Origin: JAAYFT01 sp036562765
GTDB taxonomy: Bacteria; Bacillota; Clostridia; Tissierellales; Tissierellaceae
Direction of reading: 5' to 3'
DNA length: 64,000 nt
Assembly: GCA_036562765.1 (NCBI GenBank)
Contig: DATCJO010000170.1
Coordinates: 8,297 to 72,296 of the forward strand
The notes under the pieces were generated by a model. It was not told the DNA's origin. It did not search any database and was given only the letters and a program-made list of their open reading frames with translations. A program made the translations under genes and the position numbers. Shown here piece by piece: positions 16,006-24,834 of the stretch (the stretch's first letter is position 1; each line of letters starts with the position of its first letter).

Positions 16006-17514
16006 GTGAGGAGAAAAAGGGATTTTCTTATAATTTTAGTATTGATTATAGGGCTCATCTTTTCAGGATGTTCCAATACTAAAATAGCAGAGCAAACAGA
16101 GCCTGATGAGAATGTAAGTGAAGTAAATATCCTAGAAGAGGAAAGCTTAAAGATTAATGAATATATCATAGACGTAGAATTAAATCCTTCAGATATGACT
16201 TACAATGGAAAGCAGAGGGTAGTATATGTAAATAAAACAGGTACCAATTTGCAAGAAATATATTTCCACCTATATCCTAATGCTTTTAGTACCTTAGAAA
16301 ATGCACCAATATTATTTAACATCGGGGAGAAGATGGATAAGAAAACCTATACTCCGGGATATATAAACATAGAAAAGGTAGCTGTAGGTGATAAAGAAGT
16401 TGAATGGGATATTGAAAGAAGTGATACAGTACTACGTGTTCAACTAGATGAGCCATTAGAGAGAAATGGGGAAATAGAAATATATTTAGAATATACAGTA
16501 AAAATTCCCAGTACAAAAGATAGGTTTGGCTTTCACGACAAGGGCATAAATTTAGGGAACTGGTACCCTGTAGTTGCTGTTTATGATGATGAAGGCTGGA
16601 ATATAGACCCTTATTATAAAATAGGAGACCCATTTTACAGCGATGTTTCAAATTATAAAGTTACAATAACAGTTCCACAGGAATATAAGGTTGCTTCAAG
16701 TGGTAAAATTATCTCCGAAACTTTAAACAATGGGAAGACAACTTATTATATAGAAGGGAATCAGATAAGGGATTTTGCATGGGTTGCCAGTAAAAATTTT
16801 ATAACTAAAGAAAAAGAGGTAGATGGAATAAAGGTTAAGTTTTATTCTGTAAATCCAAATGAAAGCCTTCTAGATGAAGCCTTAAAGTTTGCTGAAAATT
16901 CCTTAAAGGTTTTCAACAGGGTATTTGGGAAATATCCTTATGAAGAATATACTTTGGTGAATACAGAGTTTCCATCCGGTATGGAATATCCAACAATAGT
17001 ATTCATATCAAATGACTATTTTTACAAATCCCTTTTAAATTCCTTGGAAAAGGTTATAGTCCATGAAACTGCCCATCAGTGGTGGTACGGAATAGTAGGA
17101 AATGACCAAGTAGATGAAGCTTGGCTAGATGAAAGTTTAGCCAGCTATTCAGAAGTCATATATGTTAGTGAAATCTATGGAAAGGATAAAGGGGAAGAAT
17201 ATTTCAATGAAAACTTTAAGATACCCTATGAATACATGTCTGAGTATATTGAAAATGATGAAGGGGTCAATAAGCCACTGTCACAATACAAAGACTGGAA
17301 CGATTATTCGTTTTCAGTCTATGTAAAAGGGACAGTTTTTCTAGATAGGATTAAGGAAGAGTTTGGAGAAGAAGCATTGTATAAGATATTAAATACTTAT
17401 TATGAGCGATACAAATTTAAAATTGCAAGTACAGAGGATTTTTTAAAGATATGTGAAGAAATAACCAACACATCCTTTGACTCCATAGCAAGTGAATATT
17501 TATATGTAAAGTAA
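16006..17514 (+). CDS. M1-family metallopeptidase, lipoprotein
   Basis: 502 residues. The N-terminus is basic then hydrophobic and ends in a lipobox (IFSGC, Cys about residue 22), so it should be lipid-anchored outside the membrane. The catalytic zinc motif is complete: HETAHQWW with the third ligand Glu 18 residues after the second His (DEAWLDESLASYSE), and the exopeptidase-type FPSGMEYPT lies upstream. This is the gluzincin M1 aminopeptidase fold, shorter than classical 850-residue PepN, ending after the catalytic domain. It probably trims extracellular peptides. The start is GTG with GGGAGTG 5 nt before it. Confidence 0.9.
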   Translation: MRRKRDFLIILVLIIGLIFSGCSNTKIAEQTEPDENVSEVNILEEESLKINEYIIDVELNPSDMTYNGKQRVVYVNKTGTNLQEIYFHLYPNAFSTLENAPILFNIGEKMDKKTYTPGYINIEKVAVGDKEVEWDIERSDTVLRVQLDEPLERNGEIEIYLEYTVKIPSTKDRFGFHDKGINLGNWYPVVAVYDDEGWNIDPYYKIGDPFYSDVSNYKVTITVPQEYKVASSGKIISETLNNGKTTYYIEGNQIRDFAWVASKNFITKEKEVDGIKVKFYSVNPNESLLDEALKFAENSLKVFNRVFGKYPYEEYTLVNTEFPSGMEYPTIVFISNDYFYKSLLNSLEKVIVHETAHQWWYGIVGNDQVDEAWLDESLASYSEVIYVSEIYGKDKGEEYFNENFKIPYEYMSEYIENDEGVNKPLSQYKDWNDYSFSVYVKGTVFLDRIKEEFGEEALYKILNTYYERYKFKIASTEDFLKICEEITNTSFDSIASEYLYVK

Positions 17515-17541
17515 ATAGAAGCAGGACTAACCTGCTTCTAT
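17515..17541. terminator. bidirectional terminator between the M1 peptidase and the small minus-strand gene
   Basis: Perfect 11-bp stem (17515-17525 with 17531-17541), 5-nt loop ACTAA. It lies between the stop codons of two converging genes; flanking T/A runs are short. Confidence 0.65.
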
Positions 17542-17649
17542 TTATCTTCTATAGAATCCATTGCTAAATAAGATTACTAATAGCAAGAAGAAGAATAGTA
17601 AACTAGCATCGTCTTCTCTAAATAGTCCGCCGCCTCTGTTTTCTACCAT
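17542..17649 (-). CDS. 35-residue single-span hydrophobic small protein
   Basis: Read directly from the minus strand: ATG at 17649, stop at 17542. The N-terminus is MVENRGGGLFREDDA, then one hydrophobic span SLLFFFLLLVILF, then a short tail SNGFYRR. A Shine-Dalgarno AAGGGGG lies 7-8 nt upstream of the ATG and a terminator follows the stop. Tiny proteins with an Asp-Asp-x-Ser-Leu-Leu-Phe-Phe-Phe core are widespread in spore-forming Firmicutes, resembling YjcZ/YvrJ-type sporulation peptides; this similarity is from memory. Function unknown. Confidence 0.75.
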   Translation of the reverse strand: MVENRGGGLFREDDASLLFFFLLLVILFSNGFYRR

Positions 17650-17759
17650 TAAAAATCCCCCTTATGATTTTTTTATTCCTAAACATTCATATTAGGAATA
17701 CCTAATACATTATATAAATGTAAGCATAAATTTGTTACAATATATAGGGGAGGAATATT

Positions 17760-18974
17760 ATGAGGAGAAAGTATTTTATACTATTTTTAGCACTGGTTAT
17801 TATAATAAATCCAGTACTAGCCTATGGAGAGGATAATTTAGAGAATGGAAAAACATATTCTCTAAGTGACTTAAGTGATGGCTTAAGGTCCTATTTGTTG
17901 GCAGATTATGAAACTGGAGAAATACTTGAAGAATACAATATAGATGAAGCAGTGGAAATAGCAAGTATTTCTAAGCTTATGTCCTTCCTAATAATTATGG
18001 AAAAGGTTGAAGAAGGGATAATTTCTCTTGATGATGTAGTGAAGATAGACAAGGATACAACTAAGATAAAGGGCTCCAGCTTTAAATTAAAAGAAGGAGA
18101 GGAATTTACAGTTAAGGAACTTCTTGATGCAGCCATAGTTATATCTGGAAATGATGCAACTTATGCCTTGGCAAAATATGTAGCAGGTACAGAAGAAGAG
18201 TTTGTAAAGTTAATGAATGAAAAGGCAAAGGAACTTGGATTCAATAATGCAGTATTTTATAACTCAACTGGGCTTCCTGTAAATGGTTCTGATGTTCAAA
18301 ATAAGATGACTACAAGAGAGATATTTAAACTTTCCCAGTACATAATTGAACATTATCCCATTATACTGGACATATGTAAGATTAAGGCAATAGAAGTGAA
18401 GGAAAGGGATTTTTTTCAAATAAATACAAATCCCCTCTTATATGAAATAAAAGAAGTAGATGGGTTAAAAACTGGTTTTACAAATAAAGCTGGATACTGC
18501 TATGTATCTACTTTTAAGATAGATGGGATAGAAGGACAAACTAAAGACCTAAGGCTTATAGCCATTGTAATGGGGGCAAAGGATTTATTGGAAAGAAATC
18601 AAATGGCTAAGGTATTGGTAGAATATGGCATAAATAATTTTTCCAAAAAAGTAATCCTTGATAAAAATGTTCCACTTGAAACATTATATTTTCCTAAGGG
18701 AGATATAACAGAAACATATGTGTATCCAGAAGAGGAGTTTTCAAAGTTAATTAGAAAAGGGACTGATATAACAATAGATTTGGATTTAGATGATATTGCT
18801 CTGCCATTAAAAGCAAATACCAAAGTGGGAAAAGCCTATGTCAAGGAAGATGGGAAAACGATATTTGAGACAAGCATTTTAGTAAAGGAAGATGTAAATA
18901 AGGCTAAATGGTATGTATTAGTCTGGAGATTTATAAAAACCCTATTTGAAAGGCTGAGTTTAAAGTTTGCTTAA
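17760..18974 (+). CDS. D-alanyl-D-alanine carboxypeptidase (DacF-type, S11)
   Basis: 404 residues with an N-terminal signal peptide (hydrophobic core, cleavage near LAYGED). The penicillin-binding motifs of family S11 are all present: SISK (about residue 70), SGN (about 130) and KTG in GLKTGFTNKAG (about 238). It removes the terminal D-Ala from peptidoglycan pentapeptides outside the membrane. The C-terminal PBP5-like beta domain is followed by an amphipathic anchor helix (WRFIKTLFERLSLKFA). DacF in Bacillus acts in the forespore; a sporulation role here is inference. It is followed after 23 nt by a two-component system. Confidence 0.93.
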   Translation: MRRKYFILFLALVIIINPVLAYGEDNLENGKTYSLSDLSDGLRSYLLADYETGEILEEYNIDEAVEIASISKLMSFLIIMEKVEEGIISLDDVVKIDKDTTKIKGSSFKLKEGEEFTVKELLDAAIVISGNDATYALAKYVAGTEEEFVKLMNEKAKELGFNNAVFYNSTGLPVNGSDVQNKMTTREIFKLSQYIIEHYPIILDICKIKAIEVKERDFFQINTNPLLYEIKEVDGLKTGFTNKAGYCYVSTFKIDGIEGQTKDLRLIAIVMGAKDLLERNQMAKVLVEYGINNFSKKVILDKNVPLETLYFPKGDITETYVYPEEEFSKLIRKGTDITIDLDLDDIALPLKANTKVGKAYVKEDGKTIFETSILVKEDVNKAKWYVLVWRFIKTLFERLSLKFA

Positions 18975-18997
18975 AATAGTTATCAGGGGGAATTGCA

Positions 18998-19726
18998 GTG
19001 CTAAATCCAATAAATGTTGCTATATGTGAAGATAATAAAGTAGAAGCTGAACTATTAGAGAAATATGTAAAAAATTGGGCAGTAAAAAATAATACTTCCG
19101 TTAGAACAGAGGTCTTCTACAGTGGGGAGGCCTTTGAATTTAGCTGGTCCATGGACAAGAAGTATGATGTTCTCCTGTTAGATATTGAGATGAAAAAGCT
19201 AAATGGAGTAGAACTGGCAAAGAGAATAAGATTGGAGGATGAATTGATTAACATCATCTTTGTTACAGCTATACCTGATTATATTGGAGAAGGATATAAT
19301 GTGTCTGCCATAAACTATTTAATAAAGCCTATATCGGAAGAAAAACTGTTTGAATGCTTAGATAAAGCAGTAAAGAGAGTTTCAAAAGAATCAAAAGCAG
19401 TTTTAATAGATGTAGATGGTGAAACTATACGGCTAAAGCAGGAAGATATTTTTTATATTGAAGCCTTTTCCCATACTGTGGAAATAAATACCGAGAAAGA
19501 GAAGTATGTTACAAGAAAAAACATCAGCGCCATAGAGAAAGAATTAGATGAAAATGCCTTTGTTAGATGCCACAGGTCTTATATAGTTGGATTAAAACAT
19601 GTAAAGAGGATTGGAAAAAATGAGATTGAGTTAGATGATGGAAGGATGATACCTGTAAGCAGAAGGCAGTATGCAAATGTCAATATGGCCTTTATAAGAT
19701 ATTATAAGGGTGAAGATGATGAATAA
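18998..19726 (+). CDS. LytTR-family response regulator
   Basis: 242 residues: an N-terminal receiver with acidic pocket (ICEDNKVEAELL) and phosphoacceptor Asp in DVLLLDIEM (about residue 60), then a LytTR DNA-binding domain (EDIFYIEAFSHTVEI, VRCHRSYIVGLKHV, GRMIPVSRRQY). Such AgrA/ComE-like regulators bind paired 9-bp direct repeats. The start codon is GTG with a G-rich SD. The downstream kinase gene overlaps its end by about 11 nt, so they form a pair. The natural targets are probably the ABC genes just downstream. Confidence 0.93.
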   Translation: MLNPINVAICEDNKVEAELLEKYVKNWAVKNNTSVRTEVFYSGEAFEFSWSMDKKYDVLLLDIEMKKLNGVELAKRIRLEDELINIIFVTAIPDYIGEGYNVSAINYLIKPISEEKLFECLDKAVKRVSKESKAVLIDVDGETIRLKQEDIFYIEAFSHTVEINTEKEKYVTRKNISAIEKELDENAFVRCHRSYIVGLKHVKRIGKNEIELDDGRMIPVSRRQYANVNMAFIRYYKGEDDE

Positions 19727-20444
19727 GGTATTGTTGGCTGTTTTGTCAATCCTAATAGCAGTAGTCCTATTTTATTTGATTAAATACCTTTTAAATAGGC
19801 TTATAGATAAAAAGATTTCCAACTACCAAAATGACCTAGTAACTAAGCATTATAATGAAGTAGAAAATATTTATAGGCAAATGCGGGGATGGAGGCATGA
19901 TTTTCACAATCATATACAGGTAATGAAGGCATATCTAAAATTGGGGAAATATGAAGATATGGAAAAGTACCTGACAGAATTGGATAAGGACTTAACCAAT
20001 ATAGATACTGTTTTAAGAACTGGCAATTTAATGGTAGATGCCATATTAAACAGCAAATTATCTATGGCTAGGAGTCAGGATATAAAAATAAATGCAAAGG
20101 CAACAGTACCTAAGGATATTAGGGTATCGGATTTGGATTTATGCATAATCATAGGGAACTTATTGGATAATGCCATGGAAGCAACAATGAAACTTGAAAA
20201 TCCTGAAGACAGGTTTATTAGGGTGTACATAAGGGAAATGAAAGGACAGCTTTATATTTCAGTTACTAATTCATTTGGAGGAAAGATTAAAAAGATTAAC
20301 AAAGAGTACATAACGACAAAGTTAGGTTTAAACCATGGCTTTGGATTGAAAAGAATTGACAGCATAGTCAATAAATACAACGGATTTGTAAATAGGCAGC
20401 ATGAAGAGGGAGTATTTGCAACTGAAATAATCCTACCCATATAG
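19716..20444 (+). CDS. GHKL sensor histidine kinase with a single membrane anchor
   Basis: About 242 residues. Only one N-terminal membrane helix (LLAVLSILIAVVLFYLI) is present; then a coiled region leads to the phosphoacceptor region GWRHDFHNHIQVMKAYL and the ATP-binding N-box GNLLDNAMEA with C-terminal NHGFGLKRID. This is the HPK10 (AgrC-like) kinase core, but the multi-span sensor domain of AgrC is missing. Partner of the overlapping LytTR regulator. The start could be ATG 19716 or 19719, both behind an AAGGG SD. No agrB- or agrD-like gene is nearby. Confidence 0.88.
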   Translation: MMNKVLLAVLSILIAVVLFYLIKYLLNRLIDKKISNYQNDLVTKHYNEVENIYRQMRGWRHDFHNHIQVMKAYLKLGKYEDMEKYLTELDKDLTNIDTVLRTGNLMVDAILNSKLSMARSQDIKINAKATVPKDIRVSDLDLCIIIGNLLDNAMEATMKLENPEDRFIRVYIREMKGQLYISVTNSFGGKIKKINKEYITTKLGLNHGFGLKRIDSIVNKYNGFVNRQHEEGVFATEIILPI

Positions 20445-20486
20445 TGCCATTGGTGTCATAAAAAATACCATTGGTGCTATTTTTTT
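20441..20486 (+). terminator. terminator after the histidine kinase
   Basis: A 14-nt arm (20441-20454) pairs with 20467-20480, with two G-U pairs and one mismatch, followed by TTTTTT. It begins inside the kinase stop region. Confidence 0.75.
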
Positions 20487-20531
20487 ATAGGAAGATGCCT
20501 ATTTTGCTATGATGTTGTTGAGGTGATGGAA

Positions 20532-22370
20532 ATGGCGGAAAATGTTAGAAAGAATGCAACTAAATATAGTTTAATAGAAAATATTAGGTATCTAATAAAA
20601 AACATGTGGATATGGGATAAAAAGCTTTTTGCATTTTATCTTTTGCAAATTCCATTGTTGGTTTTAGGACCATTGCTTACTATCTATATACCTAAGGTGT
20701 TGATAGACTGTATTCAAAATGGAGTTGGTTTAGGAGAGTTTATAAGGAATATTGGAATGCCTATATTAGGCTTAATTATAGTTCAAACCATAAGAGTTGG
20801 GTCTGAGTTTAAAATCAGCATAGGGGGTTTTGTTTATAGGATAAAATATTTTGGACAGTTAGGAGAAAAATCTGTAGATACAGATTATGAAAACATAGAC
20901 GGAGCATCAGGTCAAGATAGGCTTATGAAAGCTGCAATGTCTGTTGCTAATGATAACTCAGGCACCCAAGCCATAACTACAGTTTCAATTCAATTGCTTT
21001 CTAACATCATCGGAATGATATTATATGGAAGCATAATATTTACCATACATCCCCTATTTATAGTTCTTATTATATTAACATCCTTAATTAACTACTTTTT
21101 AGGAAATTATGCCAATAAATTTGAGCACAGGAGTAAAAACAACTTAGCACCTGTAAAAAAGAAATTAGAATATATTAGGACAAAGGCAGGAGATTTTAAA
21201 GCATCTAAGGACTTAAGATTATATAATATGGTTTCTTGGTTTAAGGATATGTATCAAATATTTATAAAGGAAAGGATAAACTTAGAAAGAAAAAATATCA
21301 GTAAAAGGTATTTAGTAAACTGTGTTGATGGCTTACTAGCTTTCTTAAGAGATGGCTTGGCTTATGGATATTTAATATATTCTGTATTATTCAAAAATAT
21401 GGATATAGGCGATTTTGTACTATATTTTGGAGCTATTGGAGGATTTTCCGCTTGGATATCAGGTATAGTCAATAACTTTATAGAACTCAATAGAATCCAT
21501 TTAGAGACTTCAGATTTAAGGGATTATCTTGAAATGGAAGATAAGATGAATAGGGGCAAAGGAGTAGAGCTTCCTAAAGAATGGGAGCTGCCCTGTGATA
21601 TTGAATTAAAGAATGTATATTATAAATATCCTGGTGCTGAGGATTATACTTTAAAGAATATAAACCTTCATATAAAGAAGGGAGAAAAGTTAGCAATTGT
21701 AGGTGTAAACGGAGCAGGCAAAACTACTTTGGTGAAGCTGATATGTGGATTATATACTCCAACTAAAGGCGAAATCTATATAAATGGAAAGAAGTCAAGT
21801 GAATATAACAGGGATGAATACTATTCGATGTTTTCAGTAGTATTTCAGGACTTTTACCTATTACCTGTAAGCATTGCAGAAAATATTGCATTACGAATGA
21901 AAGATGAAATAGATGATGAAAAGCTAGATATGGTTTTAAATATGTCAGGGCTAATGGATAAGGTTAAATCCCTTGAAAAAGGCAAAGATACTTTGCTGGT
22001 GAAATCCGTATTTAATGATGCTGTAGATTTATCAGGAGGGGAAATGCAAAAATTAGTCCTTGCCCGTGCATTGTATAAGGATGCGCCTATAGTTATTTTA
22101 GATGAGCCAACTTCTGCTTTGGACCCTATAGCTGAAAATGAATTATATCAGAAATATAATGAATTTACTAAGGATAAGACTTCAATATTTATATCTCACA
22201 GGCTGGCTTCTACTAAGTTTTGCGATCGCATAGTTCTAATTGATAATGGAGAAATTGTTGAAATAGGTGATCACAAAACACTTATGGACCAAAATGGTAA
22301 ATATAGAAAGATGTATGATATGCAATCCCACTATTATAAGGATAAAATAGGCGGTGAAGAAATTGCGTAA
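20532..22370 (+). CDS. ABC exporter subunit (membrane + ATPase), first of a pair
   Basis: 612 residues: six-helix type-1 exporter membrane domain (residues about 20-320) fused to an ATPase with Walker A GVNGAGKTTLVK, Q-loop FSVVFQDF, signature DLSGGEMQK, Walker B VILDEPTSALD and switch His in FISHRLAS. The ATG at 20532 has GAGGTG 6 nt upstream; GTG 20523 overlaps that SD. It overlaps the next ABC gene by 17 nt, so the two probably form a heterodimer. The substrate is unknown; proximity to the LytTR/GHKL pair suggests a regulated peptide or toxin exporter. Confidence 0.9.
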   Translation: MAENVRKNATKYSLIENIRYLIKNMWIWDKKLFAFYLLQIPLLVLGPLLTIYIPKVLIDCIQNGVGLGEFIRNIGMPILGLIIVQTIRVGSEFKISIGGFVYRIKYFGQLGEKSVDTDYENIDGASGQDRLMKAAMSVANDNSGTQAITTVSIQLLSNIIGMILYGSIIFTIHPLFIVLIILTSLINYFLGNYANKFEHRSKNNLAPVKKKLEYIRTKAGDFKASKDLRLYNMVSWFKDMYQIFIKERINLERKNISKRYLVNCVDGLLAFLRDGLAYGYLIYSVLFKNMDIGDFVLYFGAIGGFSAWISGIVNNFIELNRIHLETSDLRDYLEMEDKMNRGKGVELPKEWELPCDIELKNVYYKYPGAEDYTLKNINLHIKKGEKLAIVGVNGAGKTTLVKLICGLYTPTKGEIYINGKKSSEYNRDEYYSMFSVVFQDFYLLPVSIAENIALRMKDEIDDEKLDMVLNMSGLMDKVKSLEKGKDTLLVKSVFNDAVDLSGGEMQKLVLARALYKDAPIVILDEPTSALDPIAENELYQKYNEFTKDKTSIFISHRLASTKFCDRIVLIDNGEIVEIGDHKTLMDQNGKYRKMYDMQSHYYKDKIGGEEIA

Positions 22371-24210
22371 GTTGGGTTTTAAGGAAGATTTAAGAATTAT
22401 ATCAATGTCTCTTAAAGAGATTCATAAGCTGCAAAAATGGGTAATTCCAGTAGCCATATTAAATGCTATTGTCAAAGCCATTTCGCCTTTTGTAAACATA
22501 TATATGTCTGCAAGGATAATAGATGAATTAATTTACTTTAAGGATATAAATAAACTTATATTATTAGTGTGCATAACCATAGGCTTGAATTTATTCTTTC
22601 ATATATTATCCAATGGATTAGAACATTTGTTGAGGATTTTGAGAATTATAATGGGAAACAATCAAGAAATGCAGTTAAATGAAAAGATAATCAATATGGA
22701 TTACGAGCATATTGAAAATGCAGAAGTTCATTCCCTAAGGACAAAAATACAAGAGGCAGAGATGCAAAATGGTGGAGGTATACATGCCCTTGTATATTAC
22801 CTAGGAGATTTTGTAAAGGGATTAGTTGCAGTATTTGTAAGCTTGTTCTTTATTTTGGATATGTTTAAGCCAACAGATAATCTAGGGATTTTAAATTCAT
22901 ATATATTAAATGTTGGATTTTTAATATTTCTAATGATTGGGACCATGTTGAATATGAAATTCAAAGAAAATGCAGACAGGAGGTATTTTGAGTCATTTAA
23001 TAAGTTAATAGATTTAAACAGGGCTACTTTTTACTATTTTGAACACATCTTAAATTACGAAACTGGAAAGGAAATAAGGTTATATAATCAAAAAAATCTA
23101 ATACTGAATTCCTTTGGAAATATAGTTAATAAGTATTCAAAATTAGTTGACGATATCTTAAACAACAGTATGAAATATGGAGTAGTAAATGGATTTTTAT
23201 CTAGCTTATTATCATGCCTTGTATATGTCTTTGTTGGCATAAAGGCTCTTTTGGGAGCTGTTTCTGTAGGAAATGTAATGAAGTATGCAGGTAGCATTTC
23301 AAGGTTTATGAACAGCAGCAGCGACCTTTTAATAGGCATAGTGGGATTAAAAACCAATAACCAATATTTGAAGTTATACTTAGATTTTCTAAATATTGAA
23401 GATAAAATGTATAAGGGCACTTTACCAGTGGAAAAGCGGGATGACAATGAGTATGAAATTGAGTTTAGAAATGTAAGCTTTAAATATCCAGGAACAGATA
23501 AATATGTTTTAAAGAACATATCATTGAAGTTAAAAATTGGAGAAAAACTTGCCATCGTAGGCATGAATGGTTCTGGGAAGACTACATTTATTAAGCTTCT
23601 ATGTAGGCTCTATGACCCAGATGAAGGCGAAATCCTTTTAAATGGCATTAATATTAAAAAATACAACTATGATGAATATATAAAGCTTTTTTCTGTAGTA
23701 TTTCAGGACTTTAAGCTGTTTTCCTTCTCCTTAGGGCAGAATGTGGCTGCTTCTGTAGATTTTGATGAAAGGGAAGTTGAAGATATATTAGAAAAGGCAG
23801 GATTTGGAGAAAGGCTGTCTACAATGCCATTGGGAGTTCATACTCCGTTGTATAAGGATTTTGATGAAAATGGAGTTGAAATCTCAGGAGGAGAGGCCCA
23901 AAAGATTGCTCTTGCAAGGGCGATATACAGGAATGCTCCAATAATTATACTAGATGAGCCTACTGCAGCATTGGACCCCATTGCTGAATTTGAAGTTTAT
24001 TCTAAATTTAATGAAATAGTGGGAGATAAAACCACCTTCTATATAAGCCATAGATTGTCTTCCTGCAGATTCTGCGATGAAATAGTGGTATTTCATGAAG
24101 GAAGGATAATTCAAAGGGGCACCCATGAGGAATTAATAAAAGATGTTAATGGCAAATATTATGAATTATGGAATGCTCAAGCCCAATATTATAAAGAAGA
24201 AGCTGTTTAA
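22354..24210 (+). CDS. ABC exporter subunit, second of a pair
   Basis: 618 residues with the same layout as its neighbour: membrane domain, then ATPase with Walker A GMNGSGKTTFIK, FSVVFQDF, signature EISGGEAQK, Walker B IILDEPTAALD and H-loop YISHRLSS. All catalytic motifs are intact in both subunits, unlike some heterodimers in which one site is degenerate. It starts at GTG 22354 inside the previous gene (TTG 22363 is an alternative). A terminator shared with the converging regulator gene follows. Confidence 0.9.
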   Translation: MKKLRKLGFKEDLRIISMSLKEIHKLQKWVIPVAILNAIVKAISPFVNIYMSARIIDELIYFKDINKLILLVCITIGLNLFFHILSNGLEHLLRILRIIMGNNQEMQLNEKIINMDYEHIENAEVHSLRTKIQEAEMQNGGGIHALVYYLGDFVKGLVAVFVSLFFILDMFKPTDNLGILNSYILNVGFLIFLMIGTMLNMKFKENADRRYFESFNKLIDLNRATFYYFEHILNYETGKEIRLYNQKNLILNSFGNIVNKYSKLVDDILNNSMKYGVVNGFLSSLLSCLVYVFVGIKALLGAVSVGNVMKYAGSISRFMNSSSDLLIGIVGLKTNNQYLKLYLDFLNIEDKMYKGTLPVEKRDDNEYEIEFRNVSFKYPGTDKYVLKNISLKLKIGEKLAIVGMNGSGKTTFIKLLCRLYDPDEGEILLNGINIKKYNYDEYIKLFSVVFQDFKLFSFSLGQNVAASVDFDEREVEDILEKAGFGERLSTMPLGVHTPLYKDFDENGVEISGGEAQKIALARAIYRNAPIIILDEPTAALDPIAEFEVYSKFNEIVGDKTTFYISHRLSSCRFCDEIVVFHEGRIIQRGTHEELIKDVNGKYYELWNAQAQYYKEEAV

Positions 24211-24239
24211 TGGGACAGTTACCTGTCCCATTATTTTTT
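24209..24239. terminator. terminator between convergent ABC gene and response regulator
   Basis: Perfect 10-bp stem (24209-24218 with 24223-24232) followed by ATTTTTTG on the plus strand. The stop codons of both flanking genes lie in or beside the stem. Confidence 0.85.
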
Positions 24240-24830
24240 GTAATAATATATTGCCAGCTGTGTTCTATCCCTCAAGCCCAACTTTTCCAACATATTGGAA
24301 ATATAATTCCTAACAGTTCCTTCGCTTAAGTATAGCCTTTCTGCAATTTCCTTATTATTAAGCCCCTCAGCAACTAATAGGAGGATATCTATTTCCCTTT
24401 CAGTCAACTCTCCGTGGAAATTTTTTCTAGATGGCTTTTGAATACTAGAAATAATCTTTGAATCGAATACTAAGTTGCCAGAGTAAACTGCATTTATGGC
24501 AGGGATAATTCCCTGAATGTTTTGCTTTAATATATATCCCTTACATCCTAAGTTAATGGCGGACAAAATATATTCATCATCTTGGAAGGTGGTGATTAGA
24601 AGTATCTTAGCATTTGGGTCAAATTCTATTATCTCCTTGGTGGCTTCTATTCCGTTCATCTTTTCCATTCTAATGTCCATGAGTATTAAATCGGGCTTAT
24701 GTTTTTTGTATAGTTCCACTGCTTCAATTCCATTATATCCTACAGCTATAACTTCAATTCCACTGGCACTTACTATGGTCTTTAAAGAATTAACTACTAA
24801 AGGGTCATCATCTACAATAATAATCTTCAT
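24231..24830 (-). CDS. NarL/FixJ-family response regulator
   Basis: 199 residues: receiver domain with IVDDDPLVVNSL and phosphoacceptor in DLILMDIRMEKMNG, conserved Thr/Lys in LLITTFQD and GYILKQN, then a LuxR-type HTH (LTEREIDILLLVAEGLNNKE, YLSEGTVRNYISNML). It is encoded 4 nt downstream of its kinase and divergent from an ABC exporter operon. This arrangement resembles LiaRS/DesRK-type systems that switch on an adjacent transporter after membrane stress (inference). Confidence 0.93.
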   Translation of the reverse strand: MKIIIVDDDPLVVNSLKTIVSASGIEVIAVGYNGIEAVELYKKHKPDLILMDIRMEKMNGIEATKEIIEFDPNAKILLITTFQDDEYILSAINLGCKGYILKQNIQGIIPAINAVYSGNLVFDSKIISSIQKPSRKNFHGELTEREIDILLLVAEGLNNKEIAERLYLSEGTVRNYISNMLEKLGLRDRTQLAIYYYKK

Positions 24831-24834
24831 AAAA

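Noticed and set aside
20445..20531. Search for an AgrD-like or bacteriocin precursor gene next to the LytTR/GHKL pair
   Set aside because: The gap holds only a terminator and promoter-like sequence; no small ORF with a ribosome binding site.
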